Below, piece by piece: positions 23,040-32,826 of a DNA stretch of 64,000 bases. This DNA comes from Micropterus salmoides (lineage: Eukaryota > Chordata > Actinopteri > Centrarchiformes > Centrarchidae): positions 16,901,087 to 16,965,086 of the forward strand of contig NW_024040485.1 of the NCBI RefSeq assembly GCF_014851395.1, in the 5' to 3' direction. Positions within the stretch are counted from its first letter, which is position 1. Each line of letters begins with the position of its first letter. The position numbers were made by a program, and so were the translations under genes. The notes under the pieces are model-generated. The model was not told where the DNA came from. It was given only the letters and a program-made list of their open reading frames with translations, and made no database searches.

Positions 23040-23720
23040 ATGGTGCCAAAGGAAGGAGGTAAGCTCATGTTATTGTAGAACGGCAAAGTCCTTTAGATGG
23101 GATAACAAGGCTATCTTCTCACTTCATCTCAGTGTCAGTAGGGTTTTTTCTGTGAAGGTCTGTTAGTGGACCTTTGAGTTGGAGTTTGGACTTCACAGTT
23201 GAAAGCAAATGCGCAAGACTGAATTTGGTGTATTCTGCGTTGAAAAAAGCCTGTAACCATGACAACGAAGCTACTCTGACTGTAACGAAGTAGTAATTTT
23301 AACCCAAACCATGACGTTTCCCTAACCTCCTTGCCTCCCCTTTAGGTGATTTATGGAGTTGGTATGTTACCAGTTACTTTACGCGCTAACTACTCCTATC
23401 AGCAGCTGCTGCTAGCTACTCAGTTAGCCGTGCTAATTGCTGATTCTGCCTTGCCTGGAATTTTGGTGCTTTGGCGGTGTTAACAGCTCTAACATTAGTA
23501 CAGAAACTTTGGACCGCTGGTTCAGAGCCAGCTGATAACAGCAGCTACTGTTACCAACAGCTAGTGGTTAGCATGCTGTAGCATTAGCAACAAGTAAAGC
23601 CATCTGTCCATTAGGAAATTTCTGTTTGTTATTGATTTGTAACGGTTGTGGAAGACACAGAGGAACGTCATCCTTCTGATGGAAATGTCAGAAAACGGAT
23701 CTGAGTTCTAGAGTTCATGG
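23040..23720. repeat. Probable old interspersed repeat rich in 'gctagc/gctaac' motifs
   Basis: Phrases such as 'ttggaccgctggttcagagc' and 'cagctagtggttagcatgct' look like a repeat common in percomorph genomes. 'aacccaaaccatgacg' (about 23301) resembles the repeat at 48370-48475. No terminal repeats or ORF seen. The call is from familiarity only. Confidence 0.35.
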
Positions 23721-25455
23721 ACAAACAACTATTTTGTTGTTTAATTTCATCTACTTAATCACTCTACCTGTTGCTAAAAACATGCTTTTTGACTTTAGAT
23801 ACGGAACAGAACTAAATTAAGCAGTGTTATAAATTTGTGAGCGTGATAGGAAATTTAAATCTGTGCTTGAAAATAACACTTATAAAAGGTAAGGTGACAA
23901 TTGCATCCTGTAGCCTGACACCACTGTCTTTAGCACTGAGCTTGAGAAACACAGTTCCCCATGTGTGGGAAAAAACAAACGGCAGCTAAATTCCCCTGTC
24001 TCTTCACATCTCCAGTTTAAAGTGATAAACCCTTGATCCCTGTGATATTTCATCTCTTTATCAACATCATTTTCGAAGCACTGTGGACTACGTTGGTGTT
24101 TACTCAGGATTTCCCTTTGTAGTCTTTGGGGCTTAAATCCTTTTCCTCCACTTCACCCTCCTCCTGCTCTTCCTCCTGACTATACACTTTCCATCCCTGC
24201 CTTCCTCTGATTAATTACAAGGTCAGTATAAACAAAAGGGAGCAGTTGTTCACATGTTCTGCTATATCATTGGCCAAGGCTATATTCATACTCCGGCCTT
24301 TCATTTATCACCACTCGACCCTAGTCCGACTTCAGCCATTGCCTGCCATGGCGAGGGCGATTCCAATTAATATAATGGACTTGTGGGTTGATGTTTTTCT
24401 TAGCACTCTCAATAACGCAGTCATTTATATGCTGATTTGCCATTTTTCAGTGTTGCATGCAGCTGGACGCGGACCCATAAATCCAAATGGTCACTCTGCA
24501 GGGCATAACTCATCAAGGACATGTTTTGTCCCAAATCAAAACAACACCTAGGGTTTTGACATTGAAGATTCAGCCGGTCTGAACCGTGGTGGCCTTGTAC
24601 GTAATGACAGGGTGCGGCATCAGTCTGCCCAGATTGCTTGTCTCAGCAGTATCATTAGACGAATCCCAAAATTATCATGAATCATCAGCGGTAGTCTGCG
24701 GCGGTAGATAAAATGGGGACAGCGTGAATGATTGATACCTTGTGTTCACATACTAGCCAAAGTAATCTAGCCAAGTCCTATAATACTACAATATTAGTAT
24801 TGGTTGAATTAGACTTAATCTGGAAGGTGTAAGTGCGAGGTGATTGAAAGGCAAGCATCTGTGGCGTTTAATTTCACTGAGAAATGTATTAAACTGCTTT
24901 TTTAACTCTGTTTATGAACTGGTGGGATGGATGTATATTTCATTTTTGCATCAAGCCTTTCCTTTGATGTCTTGTGATGACTTTATTTGAACTACCTACA
25001 AGTCACTCCGTTCTGTATGAGATGTTTGATGCACTGGAATATGACATATTTACCATATTCTTGTTTATGAGGTGGCTGACATCCTGGGAATACTCAGTAT
25101 AAACACCATGTTCTTTATCCTCCATTTGACCTACTGACTTGCTACTGATGCCACAGAATACAGATCAAACCTTTATTCAAATACAAGGTGTTTTAGAATG
25201 ATAAGTATTTTTTATTTTAAACAATCTCTTACACTGCACTGTTACCCAGTACGCACACTAATACAGCAGGGGACCAGGCTAATAACTAGCTTACACTCAT
25301 TTGTACACCATTAAGGGCTACAATTCCCTTGCAGGTAATATCACCTAAAACGTATGATCTTTTTTAAAGCCTCCAGAGTTATTTTAAATGTTAGCATTTG
25401 TCCCATTAAACTGACAAGCGAAACAACAACTATATTAACATTCTTTCCTCCTCAG
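23721..25455. other. No gene; high-complexity block at 24280-24560
   Basis: 24280-24560 has balanced composition and keeps a 101-codon plus-strand frame, but that frame has no recognisable domain and hydrophobic, random-looking content. It is more plausible as a conserved non-coding element than as an exon. Confidence 0.35.
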
Positions 25456-25539
25456 GCAACATCGGAGGAAGAGCTTGTAATGCGTTGCAATGGGGTACCA
25501 GTTTTTGCCTCCAAGTTCTTGAAGTGTGTACACTTGTAA
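25456..25539 (+). other. Candidate terminal exon (speculative)
   Basis: A strong acceptor (pyrimidine tract ending ctcag at 25455) opens directly into 27 codons and a TAA stop. The encoded peptide begins ATSEEELVMRCNG and is not recognised. No clear donor lies inside. No polyadenylation signal close downstream was identified. It could be a real last exon, a transposon exon, or chance. Confidence 0.15.
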
Positions 25540-25653
25540 TTAGGCAAATTCAGTTTAATGTTTATGTTTGTTTTGAACACCCTCTTCTTTTGTGTGTTAT
25601 GCACATTGTTTTCATATGGAAAACAACATTTTAGCATACTATCCTAGTATATG

Positions 25654-26891
25654 TTCATGAAGAATAACAAAAATACAGTGTGGATCTCTCTGAGGATTTA
25701 TAAATGAGGTCTGTTCCTCCAGGACCATTGTTAATCTAGACCAAGGTCACTCCAGTGGCCTCAGAACTACTACTGTGTTTTCAGTGTGTATCTGTGTGTG
25801 CGTGTATGTGTTTATATATGTGAATCTGAGGTGTATAGATGAAATGAAGACCCATACGCTTCATGTTACAGACGGACAGAGGGACATGGGGCCCATGCAA
25901 GGTCAGTGTCACTGAGCCATGACAAAGATCCGATGTTGTAAATAATAAGAGGTCTGACCTTTCAGGGAGGCAAGATGAGCCATATATCAGCTCCATCGAC
26001 CAAATGTCTACTTCCTTATGTGGTGTTTGTCATAGTGAGTAGAGCAATGAATGGACATTAATGGCTACATTAATTTACATAATCAGATTTTCTTCAGTTG
26101 TGACATAGATTATTGAGAAGGCAACCTCATGTAAATTAATAATCCAATCGGATTTTCATTGTATCAAACCACCTTTTTTCCCGGAAATATCCATTCAGTG
26201 TCTAAACATTGTTTTTTAAAAATCTTTTCAATTGCTTTTTAGTGTTACTGGTGAAGACCGCCATTTCCGCATTGGATTCACAGGAAATGGTGCATCCTTT
26301 TTATCTCACTGATAGAAGCCTCTCTGTTTAGTAGTTGCTCTTCTACATCCATGTCAGAGCTGTTAGTAAATGCAAGCCAAACATGTGATGCTGCCGCTTC
26401 CCATCAACAGCATGTAACCACTGACAGCCTTTAACCAAAGGGTTAATTTTATTGTGAAGCAGCCCAGGAAATGCAATGTATTCATCACAGAGGTTAATTT
26501 GACATTGTTAGCAGCAATTTTGAAACAGTATTTCCTTGTTTAACACATTGAAGCCTGACTTACCTTGCTTAGCATGGAATTCTTAAATGGACATGTTTAT
26601 ACAGCATCCCTTTAGGTGAGTAATTCTCTTTGAAAGTTGTTGTTTGTTTGTTGTTGTTTGTTTCATCAACAGATAAGTTGATGCCTTCAGAAGAAGGCAT
26701 CAACTTATCTGTTTTGTTTGTGTTTTTGAAATGCTTGCATTTCCTTCCCTGGATATTGGATTTTGTGGAGGAGGGATCTTTCTGTTGCACTTCTCACCTT
26801 ATATGACTTTATTTTTCACTGGGTAGCGGTCATTGGCAAGAGATCTCACAAAACCCTTAACCTCCAGAGGAAACTGCGTTGTTTGTGACCC
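25654..26891 (+). repeat. 1.2 kb block, copy 1, left of gap
   Basis: Runs up to the first N and is matched base for base, apart from scattered 1-5 base indels and few substitutions, by 27392-28623. Differences are frequent in homopolymers (for example t-runs near 26090 and 26215). It contains the hairpin at 26668-26713. ORFs inside it appear twice for the same reason and have no recognised domain. Confidence 0.95.
26668..26713. repeat. Perfect inverted repeat: 21-bp arms, 4-base loop
   Basis: Arms 26668-26688 and 26693-26713 are exact reverse complements around agaa. The left arm itself lies inside a smaller palindrome, 'catcaacagataagttgatg'. The same hairpin recurs at 28401-28446 because the block is duplicated. 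Confidence 0.9.
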
Positions 26892-27391
26892 NNNNNNNNN
26901 NNNNNNNNNNNNNNNNNNNNNNNNNNNNNNNNNNNNNNNNNNNNNNNNNNNNNNNNNNNNNNNNNNNNNNNNNNNNNNNNNNNNNNNNNNNNNNNNNNNN
27001 NNNNNNNNNNNNNNNNNNNNNNNNNNNNNNNNNNNNNNNNNNNNNNNNNNNNNNNNNNNNNNNNNNNNNNNNNNNNNNNNNNNNNNNNNNNNNNNNNNNN
27101 NNNNNNNNNNNNNNNNNNNNNNNNNNNNNNNNNNNNNNNNNNNNNNNNNNNNNNNNNNNNNNNNNNNNNNNNNNNNNNNNNNNNNNNNNNNNNNNNNNNN
27201 NNNNNNNNNNNNNNNNNNNNNNNNNNNNNNNNNNNNNNNNNNNNNNNNNNNNNNNNNNNNNNNNNNNNNNNNNNNNNNNNNNNNNNNNNNNNNNNNNNNN
27301 NNNNNNNNNNNNNNNNNNNNNNNNNNNNNNNNNNNNNNNNNNNNNNNNNNNNNNNNNNNNNNNNNNNNNNNNNNNNNNNNNNNNNNNNNNN
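26892..27391. other. Assembly gap (500 N)
   Basis: Exactly 500 unknown bases, a typical placeholder size. The four long ORFs spanning it are artefacts of reading through N. Confidence 0.99.
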
Positions 27392-28623
27392 TTCATGAAG
27401 AATAACAAAAATACAGTGTGGATCTCTCTGAGGATTTATAAATGAGGTCTGTTCCTCCAGGACCATTGTTAATCTAGACCAAGGTCACTGCAGTGGCCTC
27501 AGACTACTACTGTGTTTTCAGTGTGTATCTGTGTGTGCGTGTATGTGTTTATATATGTGAAGCTGAGGTGTATAGATGAATGAAGACCCATACGCTTCAT
27601 GTTACAGACGGACAGAGGGACATGGGGCCCATGCAAGGTCAGTGTCACTGAGCCATGACAAAGATCCGATGTTGTAAATAATAAGAGGTCTGACCTTTCA
27701 GGGAGGCAAGATGAGCCATATATCAGCTCCATCGACCAAATGTCTACTTCCTTATGTGGTGTTTGTCATAGTGAGTAGAGCAATGAATGGACATTAATGG
27801 CTACATTAATTTACATAATCAGATTTCTTCAGTTGTGACATAGATTATTGAGAAGGCAACCTCATGTAAATTAATAATCCAATCGGATTTCATTGTATCA
27901 AACCACCTTTTTCCCGGAAATATCCATTCAGTGTCTAAACATTGTTTTTAAAAATCTTTCAATTGCTTTTTAGTGTTACTGGTGAAGACCGCCATTTCCG
28001 CATTGGATTCACAGGAAATGGTGCATCCTTTTTATCTCACTGATAGAAGCCTCTCTGTTTAGTAGTTGCTCTTCTACATCCATGTCAGAGCTGTTAGTAA
28101 ATGCAAGCCAAACATGTGATGCTGCCGCTTCCCATCAACAGCATGTAACCACTGACAGCCTTTAACCAAAGGGTTAATTTTTATTGTGAAGCAGCCACAG
28201 GAAATGCAATGTATTCATCACAGAGGTTAATTTGACATTGTTAGCAGCAATTTGAAACAGTATTCCTTGTTTTAACCAAACACATTGAAGCCTGACTTAC
28301 CTTGCTTAGCATGGAATTCTTAATGGACATGTTTATACAGCATCCCTTTAGGTGAGTAATTCTCTTTGAAAGTTGTTGTTTGTTTGTTGTTTGTTTCATC
28401 AACAGATAAGTTGATGCCTTCAGATGAAGGCATCAACTTATCTGTTTTGTTTGTGTTTTTGAAATGCTTGCATTTCCTTCCCTGGATATTGGATTTTGTG
28501 GAGGAGGGATCTTTCTGTTGCACTTCTCACCTTATATGACTTTATTCTCACTGGGTAGCGGTCATTGGCAAGAGATCTCACAAAACCCTTAACCTCCAGA
28601 GGAAACTGCGTTGTTTGTGACCC
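27392..28623 (+). repeat. 1.2 kb block, copy 2, right of gap
   Basis: Starts with the first base after the gap ('ttcatgaagaataac', matching 25654) and stays collinear with copy 1 to 'gtttgtgaccc', where copy 1 ends at the gap. Beyond that point unique sequence continues. Because both copies end exactly at contig edges, an unmerged overlap is more likely than a true duplication. Confidence 0.95.
28401..28446. repeat. Perfect inverted repeat, second copy of 26668-26713
   Basis: Arms 28401-28421 and 28426-28446 around loop agat. The loop differs by one base from the first copy (agaa). Confidence 0.9.
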
Positions 28624-29499
28624 ATAACAAATGTGAACAAAAGTATAAAAGGAATATAAAAAAAAACATCTCAAAGATGTGTTGAAATACAGTGAGGCTT
28701 TGATTAAAGACTACTGGGAGCACACAACTAACCAACAGTACTGAATTTATCTCGGCTCTTTTCAAAGGCCTGACAGCGTATCTACAGTAACACTTGCACT
28801 TTCGAAAATGAAAGCCCTCGTTGCATCAAGCTGCACTCTTCAGGCTTGAGCAGAGGAAACCAAGCCCTCCATGCTTTGTTGTAGTATTGCTTCTGTGGCA
28901 TCTCTATTTAATGGCAAATGAAAGAGAGAGAAAGAAGACGGATGGAAAGACAGAGATGTTATACGACACAGCTGGAACCTAAACTCAATTTCACGACACC
29001 AGAAATATTATGGTGCGTGTCCGAGCCGGCAGAGCACACCAGTAAGCCCCAGGCCTCCCATTATATTGAAGGGTAAGACATATCACTCCTGTATCGCTTG
29101 TCAATAAGGACGATGGCCACTGGGAGACTGGACATGTGAATAGCTTAATAAAAATACACTTCAAATAAGGTTTACAGCCTTATGATAAATCAGGGTACAT
29201 CCTGGCAAAAGCTATGATTATTGTCCTTTTTGGAAACTGAAATATTTGACTGTGAGAATGCATTATTCACAGAAAATCACTCTATATGTATCTAGCTGTT
29301 TAGATTTAGTCAACATGGATAACTTGACATTCAGTTTTCCAATATTTGATTTAGCATCTATTTACTCTTTCTATGGTTTTGCATGTTTAAGACCATTAAC
29401 TGAGAATCATCTGCTCAACAGCTCATTTGAATTCATGGTATCCTTTTGATGAATTCTAATTCCAAAAACGATTAGCCAATCAGAAGCAGAGAGGGGAGG
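28624..29499. other. No gene recognised
   Basis: Unique sequence. Short ORFs have no domain. Nothing seen. Confidence 0.5.
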
Positions 29500-30620
29500 G
29501 TCGTAAGAAACAAGGTAGTGTGATCCGAGTCAACGCCGCTTCAGACTGAGACCGTAACCTAGCAGATGGTATAAGTTACTAAGTCCACAACCACACAACA
29601 TCATTGTTCCACATCTTACCATCAGGACTAAACATTGAACTGTTCTGACGATCTATGCTGCCTTGCCGAAAAATGCGACCATAGCGCAAATCAATAGACT
29701 CGACTCTACTTGGCCCTGCTCTGTTTTCCGTTGCAGGTAGTACCCAGAGATAGTACGTAGCTTATCGTCATAGCGACGCTACACACAACTGCCGTGACGT
29801 AATGTTCAATGCGACACACACACCAGCAACCCTCACAGCTTTCTCTTTTTTAAGTTAAAACGTTTCAACATTACTCAGAATGTAAAGACAGATAAGCGGT
29901 ATGAAAACCTTCCAGCTGTGTTTTCCTCTGTCGTTGTTGCTGCAGCGGTCTGTGTGACGGCGGGAGCAGAGGGCTCTGTGAGCGGGCGGCTGGCTGGCCT
30001 CACACGCTTCCCCTGCAGCCACTTGCGGAGCTCCTCAACTCTGAAAATATTCAACCACATTTTGGTTCACTTCTCGTAAAACTGTCAATATTCGAAATCT
30101 ACACAGCTGAACAACTTTCTGTTGTTGGCGCATGCAATGATGATGCAGTGAATATTCTCTCTGACCAATCAGCAGTCTGTTGTGTTTTCACGTTACATTT
30201 TAGTATCCCTCAGCTCGCTTGGAACCTTGATGGAGGTGAGGTGATAGAAAAAAAGTACCTGGAAGCAGCTACAGGTACAACATTTCTACAATGGAAAACC
30301 AAACAAAGGCCAGTCGAGCCAAAGGGGCTCCGCTCAGACTAGCTTGGTTTGAGGGTGTGGCTGACCCCCGCTAGCCGCTTGGCAAGCTTTATGACGCGTT
30401 TTCATTGTGACGTCACAAGTAAAGGAAGTGAAGGGCTGGACTACAAACGAGCTGTTTTGAAGTAGTTCAGAGCAGAGCTTTCTGTGGGAGATGGGAACTC
30501 CCTTTGCGCTGGACTTTTGGCTTTTTCACTTTGCAAACCTGTTACATGCACAAAAAAGATATATAACTCAATAAAGGAGAGGGGAAAAGCCAAAAAGCAT
30601 AATACCACCTCTTTAACAAA
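29500..30620 (-). mobile_element. Teleost fold-back DNA element, probably incomplete
   Basis: Two internal segments are inverted relatives: about 29698-29746 ('actcgactctacttggccct' and on) and about 30272-30320 (to 'aaaggccagtcgagcc'). The right edge, read on the minus strand, starts 'ttaaagaggtggtattatgc' and then 'tttttggcttttcc', a common fish repeat end. No matching left terminus was found. The middle is CpG-rich (29925-30010) and contains a small minus-strand frame. Family name not assigned. Confidence 0.55.
29875..30060 (-). pseudogene. Possible SAP-like exon relic inside the fold-back element
   Basis: A 61-codon minus-strand frame whose start reads MWLNIFRVEELRKWLQ. The 'VEELRKWLQ' helix resembles the first helix of SAP-type DNA-binding domains, and a ttttcag acceptor-like site precedes it on the minus strand (about 30041). 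After residue 18 the sequence becomes Ala/Thr/Pro-rich and no second helix follows, so any domain is broken. It may equally be a chance frame in GC-rich repeat DNA. Confidence 0.2.
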
Positions 30621-32772
30621 CCAGAGGTTAATGCAGCGCTTTTTTTGAATTGCCCTTGAATGCGTCACCAAGGAGAATTTTATCCTTACTGGCAGCTGCG
30701 TGACAAAACTTTGTCCAAAAAATAAAGGCAGAAAAAGGTGTGCTGCGATGGATGTAGGTTTCTGAAACCAGTTTCAAGCCAGTTGCAGAACATACTGAAA
30801 TGAAAAAAAAAATCATTGGCTGCCTAGGAGGTAGGAATCTTAAGCTTTGAAAAATGTTAACAGCAAAGAAAAGTATACTCAATTTGAAATTAATGGTCTA
30901 AAACATCCCCCAAGTTTGCTTCCTTTAAATTGATGCACTCACTTGCTCATTGTGTATTGGATTTTAGAAGAGTGATTTCAGCTTACTGTAATATCATAGT
31001 CCATGTTGTTGAGTAAATAATGTATCGTATAACTCTGAAATCAGTACATTCACAGTCTCATCATGACTTCCCCCCATTAAGTCTGCATTTAAAATAGGAT
31101 GGTCTTTAAAATCTTCTGAGCTGGCCTGAGCGAGAGCCTGTTCTTCACATGCAGCATACTTAACAATTTTTTCTGATTAGATATTTAGTTTGAATTATTC
31201 TCTGTGGCTGGTTTAGATTCTGGACAATGTTCCTGCTGAGGTGTGGAGACTGTACTGCTGTCCTTTCTTTCACTATATTATACCTTTTTTAACCGGCTGT
31301 ACTGAGAAGTGGAGCAAATTTTGATCCAAACCCTTGATATGCTCTTCCTATAATCTGCTTGTCCAAGACCTTTTCCCCGTAACCTTGACATTTGCTCATG
31401 TGAGTGGTGCTGCATGAGAGCACGGCTAAATATTAATAAAGACAAAGCTTCAAACTGTTTGAAGTAAAGTGCAAAAACAGCCTTTTATATTCAGCAGCAT
31501 CTTAACCTTAAAATGGTAAGCTGCTGGTAATTTGCAAGTGTACACCGCAATTTTAATATTGTTTCAGATATCTGATGCACATACAGTATATTTAAAAAAT
31601 AAATTCAACACGAGGCATATTTTTGCATTAATGAAAACTAGAAAAAGTTAGTTTGTTTATTTGTCTCTGTATGTGTGTTTTGCACATTTACTTGTTAAAA
31701 ATACTTTATGCACCTCCTAGGGAGGAAGTCAAATCAATGACCCTGGTGCTCTTGAGTCCTTCCATTTGAAGCTGGTGGGTCAGGATGTTCAGAGTGAGCT
31801 AGATTAATCGGGCAGCAGCTCACTGGATCGATTATGATCTGGACCGCCACAGTAGGCAAAGAAAGTGGGGGGGTAAGCATGGGCCGAAGGCAAAATGTAA
31901 ACATCTGTGTTCATTGAAACCAATTAATTGCGAGGGCATGTGACGGCGAACATTCCCACCCTGCACTCCTCCTTCATTAATGCTGCTTGCCATTTTCTCA
32001 TCTTCATCATTGCTGATCTTTTGGCCCTTCTATCCTCCATCTGTCTCTTTCCTCCCCTGCATGCATGCCATTTTCCTCTACTTTCGTTTTTCACCCTTCT
32101 CCTCCACCTTTCTCCTTCCACTTTTCCTTACCCTCTCCACTTCCTAGTTTTCATTATCCCTCCCTCACTGCTCCTTGCACTATTCAAATGGTACAACCGT
32201 TTCTTTTCCTGCATAATGGAAATATACAGAAAAGAAATCAGATCGTCTTTCTCCCGTTTTTCCTCCTCACACACCTCTCCTTTCTTTTCATTTTGGCCTC
32301 TTATCTACATCACCTTCCCGCACTTCACTGCTTTAACCACACTCACATGCACACACACACAAAATGTTGAATTAATTCCTTCAACGCTCCTGCTCACCGT
32401 CGGTGGTCCTTTATCTCTGGGGGTAGAGGAAAGGTGACTGGATTGCTCCCCATCATTAAAACCTCATCATCTAAGATGACACTGTCTACCGTTATTGACT
32501 TTCACTTTTCCCCCCCTCAAAGGATGTGTCCATAAAATCCAACTGGCAGATGACTATTCAACCGCAGTTTCATTAAAGGTGAATTTAACACTTTTATAGA
32601 CATTATGAATACAGAATACAGACAGGATACTGTAATATGGACAGAATAATATAAATTCCTGCACAGAATGTCAGAACTCTCTGAACAATTTCACTGCATA
32701 TTCTTCAAATTCAGAAATACAACCAGGGCGGACAATAATGTCTTCTAAGTTTCCTGGACTGCTTTCAAGACA

Positions 32773-32776
<4 letters not shown>
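30621..32776. other. No gene; pyrimidine-rich tract
   Basis: 31960-32340 is strongly CT-rich on the plus strand, which creates 101- and 169-codon frames of low complexity. 31790-31960 is a balanced high-complexity block. No gene supported. Confidence 0.4.

Positions 32777-32822
<46 letters not shown>
32777..32822 (+). repeat. Microsatellite (GA)23
   Basis: An uninterrupted GA run of about 46 bases. The SLSLSL minus-strand ORF is its translation. Confidence 0.97.

Positions 32823-32826
<4 letters not shown>

Noticed and set aside
26833..27466. Four ORFs of 183-206 residues
   Set aside because: They read through 500 Ns and so contain no sequence information.
31928..32437. 169-codon plus-strand ORF
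   Set aside because: It lies in a CT-rich tract, so the Ser/Leu/Phe/Pro-rich peptide is low complexity. A second frame is also open over the same bases, which is typical of stop-poor pyrimidine sequence.
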